This document shows positions 25,525 through 34,450 of a stretch of 64,000 nt of DNA, one piece after another; position 1 is the first letter of the stretch, and every line of letters begins with the position of its first letter. The position numbers and the translations under genes are program-made. The stretch is from Ewingella sp049889095. Lineage in GTDB: Bacteria > Pseudomonadota > Gammaproteobacteria > Enterobacterales > Enterobacteriaceae. The notes beneath the pieces are model-generated. The model saw only the letters and a program-made list of their open reading frames with translations, did no database searches and was not told where the DNA came from. The stretch lies in assembly GCA_049889095.1 (NCBI GenBank), contig JBLJFK010000001.1. One strand, given 5' to 3'.

Positions 25525-26343
25525 TCAGAAGAGGGAGTCCTGCTCCGGCCAGTCGGGTGCAGGTTGGACAGAGGGTATCTGCTGACACAGTTGCTGCCAT
25601 AGGCTGCGAGCCTGCTGCGGTGCATCAGTGCAGTCCGGTGTGTGGATAAATAAATAGGGTGATAAGCCCTGCGATTCCCACGCGCTGAGTTTTTTGATCC
25701 ACTGTACAAACAGAGGGCGGTTATCCTCCAGCACATCCCCACCAATAAAACGGACGATAGGGCGGGAAGCCGTCGCCAGTGCGTGCAGCGGCAGAACAGG
25801 TTTCTTACGCTTGGCTTCGAGCACCGCCTCGGTAACGGATGTCGAACTATGAACCGGGCGGCTGTCGAGGATCGCGCGATTAATGCCCCGCTGATGCAAT
25901 CCCTGATTCAGCATCAGCTCTTCCTCACCTTTAGCAAAAAAACGCGGATGTCGCACTTCCACACCGTAGTCGAAGCCTGATGGCAGCGCGTCGACGAACT
26001 GCCATAAACGGTCCAGATGCTGTGGCGCAAAGGCCGCAGGAAGTTGCAACCATAACTGCCCGATGCGTTCACCGAGTGGTTCCAGTGTGCGATAAAAGGT
26101 ATCGACCTCTTCCTGACAATGGGCCAGCGCAGCCTGGTGGCTAATGGCCGAGGGAAATTTGAAACAAAAGCGGAACGTTTCGGGCGTCATGTCGCGCCAG
26201 CGCATCACCACTTCCTGTTTGGGCAGTGCATAAAATGTCGTGTTCCCTTCGACACAGTTGAAATACCGTGCGTAATCAGCCAAATCGCGCAACCCGATGC
26301 GAGCCCACGCGCTGTGGTGCCACTGCGGTAAACCAATATACAT
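25525..26343 (-). CDS. yecE: YecE family protein (DUF72)
   Basis: A 272-residue TIM-barrel protein of the YecE/DUF72 family, function unknown. Conserved segments are YIGLPQWHHSAW at the N-terminus, FNCVEGNTTFYALP, FRFCFKFP, WLQLPAAF and YGVEVRHPRFF. The C-terminal ending DSLF matches E. coli YecE (SSLF). It lies between yecN and yecD as in E. coli. Confidence 0.9.
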   Translation of the reverse strand: MYIGLPQWHHSAWARIGLRDLADYARYFNCVEGNTTFYALPKQEVVMRWRDMTPETFRFCFKFPSAISHQAALAHCQEEVDTFYRTLEPLGERIGQLWLQLPAAFAPQHLDRLWQFVDALPSGFDYGVEVRHPRFFAKGEEELMLNQGLHQRGINRAILDSRPVHSSTSVTEAVLEAKRKKPVLPLHALATASRPIVRFIGGDVLEDNRPLFVQWIKKLSAWESQGLSPYLFIHTPDCTDAPQQARSLWQQLCQQIPSVQPAPDWPEQDSLF

Positions 26344-26384
26344 GCCGACGATCCTCTTAGTGGTGACCCGCAGGCAGGGTAGCG

Positions 26385-26960
26385 TTACTCTGACAGAGCG
26401 GCAAGCACTTCGGCAGTCGAACGCACGCGGCTAATGCGTGGGAAAATGAACTTTACACTGGACTGATGGTGTTCGTTGTTGTGCGCACTGCACGCATCTT
26501 CGGCGATCACCAGCTCATAGCCGTGTTCCCAGGCGTTACGTGCCGTAGATTCCACACCGATGTTGGTCGAAATACCCGCCAGCACGATGCTTTTGATGCC
26601 ACGGCGGCGCAAGTGAAGATCCAAATCTGTGCCATAGAATGCGCCCCACTGACGTTTGATCACCAGCAGGTCGCTGTCGGTGACGCCTAACTGCTCCGGG
26701 AATTCCCACCAGTTAGCGGGTAAGCCGCCTGCTGGCGCAGCAGCCGGGATATCGACAGGCTGTTTCAGCGCTTCATCAAAAGAGTTGGACCAGCCAACGC
26801 GCACCATCACTACCGTCGCGCCCAGTTGACGAAAGCGGTTAGCGAGTTCCGTCGCGTTGTCCAGAACCTGTTGAGCGGTGTGCGGGCCGCCAGCAAAAGG
26901 CAAAATACCTTTCTGTAAGTCGATCAACACCAGTGCGGTCGTTTGTGGGTCGAGTTTCAT
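26385..26960 (-). CDS. yecD: Isochorismatase-fold protein YecD without catalytic Cys
   Basis: A 191-residue member of the isochorismatase-like cysteine hydrolase fold. The usual catalytic triad is Asp-Lys-Cys: D14 (VLIDLQKG) and K102 (VIKRQWGAFYGT) are present, but the nucleophile position reads Gly135 in GISTNIGVESTA, where hydrolases have Cys. From memory E. coli YecD carries the same change, so this is a family trait rather than a recent loss. It may bind rather than hydrolyse. GGGAGA precedes the ATG. Confidence 0.88.
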   Translation of the reverse strand: MKLDPQTTALVLIDLQKGILPFAGGPHTAQQVLDNATELANRFRQLGATVVMVRVGWSNSFDEALKQPVDIPAAAPAGGLPANWWEFPEQLGVTDSDLLVIKRQWGAFYGTDLDLHLRRRGIKSIVLAGISTNIGVESTARNAWEHGYELVIAEDACSAHNNEHHQSSVKFIFPRISRVRSTAEVLAALSE

Positions 26961-27316
26961 GGTTTTTATCTCCCGGAGTTTTCAACGTAGAAGGTGTTAG
27001 ATAAGGGATGAGATCGTAAAATCGTTTGTCTGCTACCTATAAAAAAGTTGCGGTGAGTTTATGCTAAGGCACAGACTCGAATGTGGATAATTTTGTTAAA
27101 TATTGTGTTGCAGAGGTTAACGATAGTAATCAGCTGCGTGCGACGCGTCTTCGCTCTTATCCTGAGAAGGAAATTCCTTTATAATAGCCGCCTTTTTCGA
27201 GCCGAATAAAACCTATTCCGCGTGCCGCAGTTTTTGCGAGTGGGCGACCAGAGTGAATAACCGTTTCTGTACCCGTGTGCCGTAAGGCCGGGTAGTGGGA
27301 TCAAAAGGATACCGTT
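26961..27316. other. yecD / aspS divergent gap with aspS leader
   Basis: A 356-bp region with the start region of yecD on the left and the aspS promoter plus a leader of about 130 nt on the right. The leader contains GC-rich, partly self-complementary stretches (for example CCCG near 27272 with CGGG near 27289). No gene seen. Confidence 0.5.
27157..27185 (+). promoter_or_regulatory. Candidate aspS promoter
   Basis: TATAAT (27180-27185) with TTATCC 17 bp upstream (27157-27162); the -10 is perfect, the -35 weak. Transcription would start near 27192, giving a leader of about 125 nt. Confidence 0.5.
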
Positions 27317-29125
27317 ATGCGTACTGTATATTGTGGAAAACTGAATGCGTCCAACGCGGGCCAGGAAGTGACGTTGTGTGGCTGGGTTAATCGTCGTCGT
27401 GATTTGGGCGGTTTGATTTTCATCGATATGCGTGACCGTGAAGGCATCGTTCAGGTTTTCTTCGACCCGGATCAGGGCGATGCGTACAAGCTGGCTTCTG
27501 AACTGCGCAACGAGTTCTGTATTCAAATTACCGGCACCGTGCGTGCGCGACCTGAAAGCCAGTTTAATAAAGACATGGCGACCGGTGAAGTGGAAGTGTT
27601 TGCCAGCAACCTAAATATCATCAACCGTTCAGAGTCCCTACCGCTGGACTCCAACCACGTCAACTCTGAAGAAGCGCGTCTGAAATATCGCTATCTGGAT
27701 CTGCGCCGCCCTGAAATGGCTAACCGCCTAAAAGCACGCGCAAAAATTACCAGCTTGGTGCGACGTTTCATGGATGCCCATGATTTCCTCGATATCGAAA
27801 CCCCGATGTTGACCAAAGCCACGCCGGAAGGCGCACGTGACTATCTGGTTCCAAGTCGTGTGCATAAAGGGAAATTCTACGCGCTGCCACAGTCCCCACA
27901 GCTGTTTAAACAGCTGCTGATGATGTCCGGTTTTGACCGTTATTATCAGATCGTGAAATGCTTCCGGGACGAAGATTTGCGTGCTGACCGTCAGCCTGAA
28001 TTTACTCAGATCGATGTCGAAACCTCTTTCATGAGCGCAGAACAAGTGCGTGAAGTGATGGAGAAACTGGCCCGCGAACTATGGACTGAAGTGAAAGGTG
28101 TGGATCTGGGCGATTTCCCAATCATGACCTTCGCGGAAGCCATGCGCCGTTACGGTTCAGACAAGCCCGACCTGCGTAATCCAATGGAGCTGGTTGACGT
28201 AGCTGATCTGCTCAAAGATATCGAATTCAAAGTATTTGCCGACCCTGCCAACGATCCGAAAGGTCGTGTTGCTGCATTACGCGTTCCAGGCGGGGCTACG
28301 CTTAGCCGTAAACAGATCGATGAGTATGCCAAGTTTATTGAAATCTATGGCGCGAAAGGTCTGGCTTACATCAAGGTCAATGAGATTGCCAAAGGATTGG
28401 AAGGCATCCAGAGCCCGGTCGCGAAGTTCCTCAATGCAGAGCTACTGACTGTGCTGATCGGCCGTACCGGTGCAAAAGATGGCGACATGATCTTCTTCGG
28501 TGCTGCCAGCGCGAAAATCGTGACTGACGCTATCGGCGCGCTGCGTCTGAAAGTGGGGCGTGACCTGAAAATCACCCAAGAAGATAGCTGGGCACCGCTG
28601 TGGGTGATCGACTTCCCAATGTTCGAAGATACCGATGAAGGGGGCCTGTCAGCCATGCACCACCCGTTTACCGCGCCGAAAGAGATGACGGCAGAAGAAC
28701 TGGCAGCGGATCCGGTTTCTGCTATTGCCAACGCCTATGACATGGTGATCAACGGTTACGAAGTGGGCGGCGGTTCTGTGCGTATTCACCGCAGTGAAAT
28801 GCAGCAAACCGTGTTTGGCATTCTGGGTATCAACGAACATGAACAGCGCGAGAAGTTTGGTTTCCTGCTTGATGCCCTGAAATACGGCGCACCTCCGCAC
28901 GCCGGACTGGCGTTTGGCCTTGACCGTCTGGTGATGCTGCTGACCGGTACCGATAACATTCGTGACGTTATTGCTTTCCCGAAAACCACCGCAGCCGCCT
29001 GTCTGATGACTGAAGCGCCAAGCTTTGCCAACCCGACATCGCTGCTGGAACTGGGGATTGCGGTCGTTGTGAAAAAAGACGCAGCAAAAGAAGTGAAGCC
29101 GGACACAGATTCAGAGAATAACTAA
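27317..29125 (+). CDS. aspS: Aspartyl-tRNA synthetase
   Basis: AspRS charges tRNA-Asp; essential, cytoplasmic, class IIb. It is 602 residues long, slightly longer than E. coli AspRS (590) because of a longer C-terminal tail (KKDAAKEVKPDTDSENN). The N-terminal OB anticodon-binding domain starts MRTVYCGKLNASNAGQEVTL; motif 2 is CFRDEDLRADRQPEFTQIDVE and motif 3 is GLAFGLDRLVMLL. A bacterial insertion domain lies between them. AAGGA precedes the ATG. Its TAA overlaps the nudB ATG by one base. Confidence 0.97.
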   Translation: MRTVYCGKLNASNAGQEVTLCGWVNRRRDLGGLIFIDMRDREGIVQVFFDPDQGDAYKLASELRNEFCIQITGTVRARPESQFNKDMATGEVEVFASNLNIINRSESLPLDSNHVNSEEARLKYRYLDLRRPEMANRLKARAKITSLVRRFMDAHDFLDIETPMLTKATPEGARDYLVPSRVHKGKFYALPQSPQLFKQLLMMSGFDRYYQIVKCFRDEDLRADRQPEFTQIDVETSFMSAEQVREVMEKLARELWTEVKGVDLGDFPIMTFAEAMRRYGSDKPDLRNPMELVDVADLLKDIEFKVFADPANDPKGRVAALRVPGGATLSRKQIDEYAKFIEIYGAKGLAYIKVNEIAKGLEGIQSPVAKFLNAELLTVLIGRTGAKDGDMIFFGAASAKIVTDAIGALRLKVGRDLKITQEDSWAPLWVIDFPMFEDTDEGGLSAMHHPFTAPKEMTAEELAADPVSAIANAYDMVINGYEVGGGSVRIHRSEMQQTVFGILGINEHEQREKFGFLLDALKYGAPPHAGLAFGLDRLVMLLTGTDNIRDVIAFPKTTAAACLMTEAPSFANPTSLLELGIAVVVKKDAAKEVKPDTDSENN

Positions 29126-29571
29126 TGAGTCATAAGCGTCCTGAGTCGATACTGTGCGTCATCTACGCCAGCAACACCGGCAGGGTGCTGATGCTTCAAC
29201 GACGGGATGACTCGAATTTCTGGCAGTCGGTTACCGGCAGTCTTGAAGGAGATGAGTCCCCGGCAGACACCGCGCAGCGTGAAGTGATGGAAGAGGTCGG
29301 TATCGATATTGCCGGTGAGAATCTCCCGTTACTGAACTGTCATCGTTGCGTGGAGTTTGAGCTATTTGCTCATTTGCGTTATCGCTATGCTCCCGGCGTG
29401 ACCCGTAATAAAGAACATTGGTTCTGCCTGGCACTGCCTGAAGAGCGGGATGTGGAAATCACAGAACATCTCGCGTACCAGTGGCTCGACAAACCCGCCG
29501 CGGCGGCGTTGACGGTGTCCCCGAGTAACCAGCAGGCGATTGAAGAATTTGTAACTATTGAGTCTGATTAG
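29125..29571 (+). CDS. nudB: Dihydroneopterin triphosphate diphosphatase
   Basis: NudB removes pyrophosphate from dihydroneopterin triphosphate in folate synthesis. It is a 148-residue Nudix hydrolase. The Nudix box G-x5-E-x7-REUxEExGU is complete, running from GSLEGDE through REVMEEVGI (residues 38-60). It starts on the last base of the aspS stop codon (TAATG), so translation is coupled. yebC follows 19 bases after the stop. Confidence 0.93.
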   Translation: MSHKRPESILCVIYASNTGRVLMLQRRDDSNFWQSVTGSLEGDESPADTAQREVMEEVGIDIAGENLPLLNCHRCVEFELFAHLRYRYAPGVTRNKEHWFCLALPEERDVEITEHLAYQWLDKPAAAALTVSPSNQQAIEEFVTIESD

Positions 29572-29590
29572 ACTAACTGGAGATATTTTT

Positions 29591-30334
29591 ATGGCAGGTC
29601 ACAGTAAGTGGGCCAACACCAAGCACCGCAAAGCGGCGCAAGATTCAAAACGCGGTAAAATTTTCACCAAGATCATTCGTGAGCTGGTAACTGCTGCGAG
29701 ACTGGGCGGCGGCGATCCGGGCGCTAACCCGCGTTTGCGTGCTGCAATTGACAAAGCGCTTGCCAACAACATGACCCGCGATACCCTGAACCGTGCGGTT
29801 GCGCGTGGTGTTGGTGGTGACGAAGACACCAACATGGAAACCATCATTTATGAAGGTTATGGCCCTGGTGGTTCAGCCGTTATGGTGGAATGCCTGAGTG
29901 ATAACCGTAACCGTACCGTGGCGGAAGTGCGTCATGCTTTCAACAAAACTGGTGGTAATCTGGGTACTGACGGCTCAGTTTCCTATCTGTTCACCAAAAA
30001 AGGGGTGATCACTTTCGCTCCGGGTCTGGATGAAGACACCGTGATGGACGCGGCTCTGGAAGCGGGTGCCGACGATATTGTGGCTTATGATGATGGCGTA
30101 ATAGACGTCTTCACTGCCTGGGAAAGTCTGGGTGATGTAAAAGATGCGCTGGAAGCCGCTGGCTTCAAATCTGACTCCGCGGAAGTCACCATGATCCCAT
30201 CGACCAAGGCTGACATGGATGCAGACACTGCACCAAAACTATTGCGTCTGATTGACATGCTGGAAGATTGTGACGACGTGCAGGAGGTTTACCACAATGG
30301 TGAAATCTCCGACGAGATCGCAGAAACGCTGTAA
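29591..30334 (+). CDS. yebC: YebC/TACO1 family protein
   Basis: A 247-residue protein of the YebC/TACO1 family. Members have been described as transcriptional regulators, and more recent work links the family to relief of ribosome stalling; I cannot choose for this one. The N-terminus MAGHSKWANTKHRKAAQDSK is the invariant family signature. GGAG lies just before the ATG at 29591; an upstream in-frame ATG at 29558 is inside nudB and lacks support. It lies upstream of ruvC as in other enterobacteria. Confidence 0.94.
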   Translation: MAGHSKWANTKHRKAAQDSKRGKIFTKIIRELVTAARLGGGDPGANPRLRAAIDKALANNMTRDTLNRAVARGVGGDEDTNMETIIYEGYGPGGSAVMVECLSDNRNRTVAEVRHAFNKTGGNLGTDGSVSYLFTKKGVITFAPGLDEDTVMDAALEAGADDIVAYDDGVIDVFTAWESLGDVKDALEAAGFKSDSAEVTMIPSTKADMDADTAPKLLRLIDMLEDCDDVQEVYHNGEISDEIAETL

Positions 30335-30344
30335 CGCTCTCTCT

Positions 30345-30367
30345 AGCCGGTGACGTCTTCACCGGCT
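30345..30367 (+). other. GC-rich hairpin after yebC
   Basis: AGCCGGTGA (30345-30353) pairs with TCACCGGCT (30359-30367), loop CGTCT. No T-run follows; it may stabilise the yebC mRNA 3' end. Confidence 0.45.
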
Positions 30368-30385
30368 GGCTATCCACTTACCCTC

Positions 30386-30412
30386 CCTGCAACTCGAATT
30401 ACTTTGGGTATA
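30386..30412 (-). repeat. Repeat fragment B (end of intergenic repeat family)
   Basis: On the minus strand TATACCCAAAGTAATTCGAG followed by TTGCAGG: one end of the repeat family that is complete at 50365-50487. Only this end is present, between yebC and ruvC. Confidence 0.65.
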
Positions 30413-30459
30413 TACTTCCCTCCATTCAAACAAAACGAAACACAAGGCGTTGATTGGCT

Positions 30460-30981
30460 ATGGCTATAATTCTGGGGATTGACCCCGGTTCGCGCGTTAC
30501 CGGCTATGGCATTATCCGCCAGACAGGGCGACAACTGAGTTACCTCGGCAGCGGGTGTATCCGCACGGTAGTGGATGACATGCCGACACGCCTGAAGCTG
30601 ATTTATGCTGGCGTCAGCGAAATCATCACCCAATTTCACCCTGATTTTTTTGCCATTGAATCTGTTTTTATGGCTAAAAACCCTGACTCAGCACTGAAAC
30701 TCGGGCAGGCTCGCGGAGCTGCGATTGTGGCGGCGGTGAATCAGGACCTACCGGTTTTCGAATACGCAGCGCGTCAGGTGAAACAAACGGTGGTGGGCAC
30801 CGGCGCAGCCGAAAAGTCTCAGGTGCAGCATATGGTGCGTTCGTTGTTGAAATTACCGGCCAATCCTCAGTCGGATGCCGCCGATGCGCTGGCAATTGCC
30901 ATTACGCATTGCCATATGAGCCAGAATGCTATTCGCCTCAGCAGCGACAAATTACAAATGACGCGTGGCAGAATGCGATAG
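30460..30981 (+). CDS. ruvC: Holliday junction resolvase RuvC
   Basis: RuvC is the endonuclease that cuts Holliday junctions delivered by RuvAB. It has 173 residues. The acidic active site is visible: Asp7 in ILGIDPGSRVTGYG, Glu66 in FAIESVFMAK, and the C-terminal Asp pair in QSDAADALAIAITH. The ATG at 30460 gives the normal start MAIILGIDPG. A TTG at 30454 would add two residues and is better spaced from AAGG (30444-30447), so the true start is not certain. A hairpin overlapping a LexA site separates it from ruvA. Confidence 0.95.
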   Translation: MAIILGIDPGSRVTGYGIIRQTGRQLSYLGSGCIRTVVDDMPTRLKLIYAGVSEIITQFHPDFFAIESVFMAKNPDSALKLGQARGAAIVAAVNQDLPVFEYAARQVKQTVVGTGAAEKSQVQHMVRSLLKLPANPQSDAADALAIAITHCHMSQNAIRLSSDKLQMTRGRMR

Positions 30982-31000
30982 CTATCTGAAAACGAATGGA

Positions 31001-31024
31001 CTGGATATTCATCCAGCCTTTTTT
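31001..31024. promoter_or_regulatory. LexA (SOS) box ahead of ruvAB, doubling as ruvC terminator
   Basis: CTGGATATTCATCCAG (31001-31016) has the CTG-N10-CAG form of a LexA operator and is nearly the same as the E. coli ruvA box (CTGGATATCTATCCAG from memory). The same palindrome followed by CCTTTTTTAT forms a stem-loop plus U-tract that would terminate ruvC transcription. Confidence 0.8.
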
Positions 31025-31092
31025 ATGATATAAACAGCGCGGTATTCATTTAGGTAAAGTCAGTCAGGTAAAATCAACAGAGGAAGGTGAAA

Positions 31093-31707
31093 GTGATAGG
31101 TCGACTCAGAGGTATTATTCTGGAAAAGCAGCCACCGCTGGTGCTGTTAGAAACAAACGGCGTGGGCTATGAAGTACATATGCCGATGACCTGTTTTTAT
31201 GAATTACCTGATCTGGGCAAAGAGGCTATCGTTTTCACGCAGTTCATCGTTCGCGAGGACGCACAGCTGCTGTACGGTTTTAACGACAAGCAGGAACGTG
31301 CGCTTTTTCGTGAACTGATTAAAGTGAATGGTGTTGGGCCAAAATTGGCTCTGGCGATTCTCTCCGGTATGTCGGCGCAGCAGTTCGTGAGCGCCGTAGA
31401 GAAAGAAGAAATAACAACGCTGATCAAATTACCGGGCGTGGGTAAGAAAACGGCAGAGCGGCTCGTGGTCGAAATGAAAGATCGCTTTAAAGGATTAAAC
31501 GGGGATCTGTTTAATAATAGCTCTGATATCACACTGCCTGCATCGATGTCACAAGCAAAAGAGTCTGACGCAGAAGGCGAAGCCGTCTCAGCGCTAATCT
31601 CTCTGGGTTACAAACCACCTGAAGCCAGCAGAATGGTCAGTAAAGTGACCAAGCCGGGCGTGGATTGTGAAACGTTGATTAGAGACGCCTTACGCGCGGC
31701 TCTGTGA
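31093..31707 (+). CDS. ruvA: Holliday junction branch-migration protein RuvA
   Basis: RuvA binds four-way junctions as a tetramer and loads the RuvB motor. It has 204 residues: an OB-fold domain (MIGRLRGIILEKQPP), tandem helix-hairpin-helix motifs (VNGVGPKLALAIL and LPGVGKKTAERL), an acidic linker and the C-terminal domain III (LISLGYKPPEASRMVSKV) that contacts RuvB. The start is GTG at 31093, 5 bases after AGGAAGG, giving the family N-terminus; a second GTG at 31087 overlaps the ribosome site. ruvB follows after 8 bases. Confidence 0.96.
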   Translation: MIGRLRGIILEKQPPLVLLETNGVGYEVHMPMTCFYELPDLGKEAIVFTQFIVREDAQLLYGFNDKQERALFRELIKVNGVGPKLALAILSGMSAQQFVSAVEKEEITTLIKLPGVGKKTAERLVVEMKDRFKGLNGDLFNNSSDITLPASMSQAKESDAEGEAVSALISLGYKPPEASRMVSKVTKPGVDCETLIRDALRAAL

Positions 31708-31715
31708 GGTAAGAG

Positions 31716-32720
31716 ATGATAGAAGCAGACCGCCTGATTTCACCTGATGTGATCAACGAAGAAGAGGTCATCGACCGGGCAATACGCCCCAAGATGCTTT
31801 CGGAATATGTCGGTCAACCTCACGTTCGTTCGCAAATGGAAATATTCATACAGGCGGCAAAACAGCGTGGTGATGCGCTCGATCACCTGTTGATTTTTGG
31901 TCCTCCTGGCCTCGGTAAAACGACGTTGGCGAATATTGTAGCGAACGAGATGGGCGTGAATTTGCGCACCACATCGGGCCCGGTTTTGGAAAAGGCCGGC
32001 GATCTGGCAGCCATGCTCACCAATCTTGAGCCGCATGACGTATTGTTTATCGATGAAATCCACCGTTTATCGCCAGTTGTCGAAGAGATTTTATATCCGG
32101 CGATGGAAGATTATCAGCTGGATATCATGATTGGCGAAGGCCCAGCCGCCCGCTCCATCAAACTTGATCTCCCGCCCTTTACGCTAATTGGTGCGACTAC
32201 CCGCGCCGGTTCCCTGACATCGCCATTACGTGACCGCTTCGGTATCGTGCAGCGCCTTGAATTTTATCAGGTTGCGGATTTACAGCACATCGTTGGGCGC
32301 AGCGCCAACTGTTTGGGTTTACAGCTTTCGAAAGAGGGCGCACATCAGATAGCCCGCCGCTCGAGAGGTACACCGCGTATTGCCAACCGTCTGCTGCGTC
32401 GCGTGCGTGATTTCGCTGAAGTCAAAGGCGACGGCACCATCAACGGCGATACCGCCAACGGTGCGCTGGATATGCTGGATGTAGATGCTGAAGGTTTCGA
32501 CTATATGGACCGCAAACTGCTGCTGGCGATCATTGATAAATTCACCGGCGGCCCGGTCGGCCTCGATAATCTGGCAGCAGCGATTGGCGAAGAGCGCGAA
32601 ACCATCGAAGACGTGATTGAACCTTTTCTGATTCAGCAAGGTTTTATTCAGCGTACGCCACGCGGACGTATGGCAACCAATCATGCCTATAAACACTTCG
32701 GTATGACGCGTCCTGAATAG
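31716..32720 (+). CDS. ruvB: Holliday junction branch-migration ATPase RuvB
   Basis: RuvB is the AAA+ hexameric motor that drives branch migration. It has 334 residues. Walker A is GPPGLGKTTLA, Walker B is LFIDEIHRL, sensor 1 is IGATTRAGSLTSPLRDRFG and the arginine finger lies in its SPLRDRFG part; a winged-helix domain ends the protein (PRGRMATNHAYKHFG). Co-transcribed with ruvA and SOS-controlled through the LexA box. A bidirectional terminator follows. Confidence 0.97.
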   Translation: MIEADRLISPDVINEEEVIDRAIRPKMLSEYVGQPHVRSQMEIFIQAAKQRGDALDHLLIFGPPGLGKTTLANIVANEMGVNLRTTSGPVLEKAGDLAAMLTNLEPHDVLFIDEIHRLSPVVEEILYPAMEDYQLDIMIGEGPAARSIKLDLPPFTLIGATTRAGSLTSPLRDRFGIVQRLEFYQVADLQHIVGRSANCLGLQLSKEGAHQIARRSRGTPRIANRLLRRVRDFAEVKGDGTINGDTANGALDMLDVDAEGFDYMDRKLLLAIIDKFTGGPVGLDNLAAAIGEERETIEDVIEPFLIQQGFIQRTPRGRMATNHAYKHFGMTRPE

Positions 32721-32744
32721 ACCTAAAGAGGCTGCTTCTTCACA

Positions 32745-32777
32745 AAAAATGGACGCTCAATGTGGCGTCCATTTTTA
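32745..32777. terminator. Bidirectional terminator, ruvB / znuB
   Basis: AAAAATGGACGC (32745-32756), 8-base loop, GCGTCCATTTTT (32765-32776). Perfect 12-bp stem between convergent ruvB and znuB. Confidence 0.87.
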
Positions 32778-32814
32778 TGGTGCTTATCAGGCCGGGCTAT
32801 TTATTCAATCAAGG

Positions 32815-33600
32815 TTATGCCACCTGTTTTTTGGTCAAACTGAGCACAAACATGATCGCTGCACTCAGCACCACTGACGGCCCGGCCGGTGTGTCATAAA
32901 ATGCTGAGAAGCTCAGCCCACCGGTAACGGCCAGAATGCCGACCGCAATGGCAATCAGTGCCATCTGCTCTGGGGTTTTGGCGAAACGGCGCGCCGTAGC
33001 CGCCGGGATAATCAACAGTGACGTGATGATAAGCGCTCCGACAAACTTCATCGCCAGGCCGATAGTCAATGCCGTCACCAGCATCAGCATAATGCGCGTA
33101 CGTTGAAGATTTACGCCATCAACGTGAGCCAGCTCTGGGCTGATTGTCATCGACAACAGCGAACGCCATTGCCAGCACAGCACGGCGATCACTACTACTA
33201 CGCCAATGGCAATCATCCAGATATCGCTGAATGTCACTGACAGCAGATCGCCGAACAAATAGGCCATCAGGTCGACGCGCACATTAGACATCAGACTGAC
33301 CACCACCAGACCCAGCGACAGCGCGCTGTGCGCCATAATGCCGAGCAGTGTATCGACGGCCAGATGCGGCTTACGTTCAAGCATGACCAATATAAGGGCC
33401 AGTAATAAGGTAACGACGATCACCGCATAAAATGGATTGATGTTGAGCAACAGGCCGAAGGCCACGCCGAGCAATGAGGCATGGGCGAGGGTATCGCCAA
33501 AATAAGACATGCGTCGCCAGACCACAAACGAGCCCAGCGGACCCGCTGCCGTTGCCAGCAAAATACCGGCCAGCCAGCCGGGCAGTAATAACTCAATCAT
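32815..33600 (-). CDS. znuB: Zinc ABC transporter permease ZnuB
   Basis: ZnuB is the membrane-spanning part of the high-affinity zinc importer ZnuABC. It has 261 residues and about 8 helices of the ABC-3 family. The start MIELLLPGWLAGILLATAAG and the helix YFGDTLAHASLLGVA, which carries the coupling-helix region contacting ZnuC, are typical. It overlaps znuC by 4 bases, so the two are translationally coupled. Zur controls the operon from upstream of znuC. Confidence 0.95.
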   Translation of the reverse strand: MIELLLPGWLAGILLATAAGPLGSFVVWRRMSYFGDTLAHASLLGVAFGLLLNINPFYAVIVVTLLLALILVMLERKPHLAVDTLLGIMAHSALSLGLVVVSLMSNVRVDLMAYLFGDLLSVTFSDIWMIAIGVVVVIAVLCWQWRSLLSMTISPELAHVDGVNLQRTRIMLMLVTALTIGLAMKFVGALIITSLLIIPAATARRFAKTPEQMALIAIAVGILAVTGGLSFSAFYDTPAGPSVVLSAAIMFVLSLTKKQVA

Positions 33601-34355
33601 GCGTCACGGCCTCCGCTATTACGCAAAATAACTTTTCCCTTTAAATCATGACGGTGATTGTGATGATGACGATAAATGGCCAGTTGTTCAGCACCACGGT
33701 TGCCAAACATGGCAATGAATTCAGGATGCATCGACACGACTTCCGGCGAACCAGAGCAGCAGATGTGCTCGTTCAGACACAAAACCTCATCCGTTTTTGC
33801 CATCACCAGATGCAAGTCATGGGATACCATCAGCACCGCGCAGCCGAGTTCGCGTCGCAGACTGTCGATCAAGTTATACAGCGCCAGCTGTCCGTTAACG
33901 TCAACCCCTTGGGTCGGTTCATCAAGCACCAGCAATTGCGGGCTATTCATCAATGCCCGAGCCAGTAAAACGCGCTGATTTTCACCGCCGGAAAGTTTTT
34001 GCATCGGCTGATCAATCAGATGAGCGGCCTGCACACGTTTTAGCGCCGGTAAAATATCCTGACGCTTCACGCCGGGCTTCAGACGCATAAAGCGGCTGAC
34101 GGTCAGTGGCATGGTGTCATCAAGATGTAATTTTTGCGGCACGTAGCCGATGCGTAGATCAGACTGCCGGGTGAGAGTGCCGCTGGTGGGGGGAACCAGA
34201 CCAAGCACAACGCGTACTAACGTAGATTTCCCCGCGCCGTTCGGGCCTAGCAGGGTAAGAATTTTTCCGGGTTGCAGCGTCAGCGAGATATCCGACAGCA
34301 CGTGTCGGGAGCCGAAAGTGACCGAGATATTGTGTAGTGTGGCTAAAGTGGGCAT
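33597..34355 (-). CDS. znuC: Zinc ABC transporter ATPase ZnuC
   Basis: ZnuC is the ATPase of the ZnuABC importer, 252 residues. Walker A is LLGPNGAGKSTLVRVVLG, the ABC signature is KLSGGENQRVLLARAL and Walker B is LLVLDEPTQGVD. A histidine-rich tail (IYRHHHNHRHDLKG) is typical of ZnuC and may sense zinc. It is divergent from znuA, with a Zur site in the shared promoter region. Confidence 0.96.
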   Translation of the reverse strand: MPTLATLHNISVTFGSRHVLSDISLTLQPGKILTLLGPNGAGKSTLVRVVLGLVPPTSGTLTRQSDLRIGYVPQKLHLDDTMPLTVSRFMRLKPGVKRQDILPALKRVQAAHLIDQPMQKLSGGENQRVLLARALMNSPQLLVLDEPTQGVDVNGQLALYNLIDSLRRELGCAVLMVSHDLHLVMAKTDEVLCLNEHICCSGSPEVVSMHPEFIAMFGNRGAEQLAIYRHHHNHRHDLKGKVILRNSGGRDA

Positions 34356-34381
34356 GTCAGTGATGTCTTGCAGAACAAATC

Positions 34382-34404
34382 GAATGTTATAATATTGCGT
34401 TTTC
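34382..34404. promoter_or_regulatory. Zur box between znuC and znuA
   Basis: A 23-bp site beginning GAATGTTATAATATTG and ending GTTTTC, close to the enterobacterial Zur consensus (GAAATGTTATANTATAACA...). It lies about 27 bp before the znuC start and 47 bp before the znuA start, fitting zinc-dependent repression of both divergent units. Confidence 0.8.
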
Positions 34405-34450
34405 GCATAAATAACCAGTTTTCAACCTAATGATGATGAGTTGATGCCCT

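Noticed and set aside
25343..25585. 80-codon open frame between yecN and yecE
   Set aside because: Overlaps the 3' end of yecE and has no recognisable domain or ribosome site.
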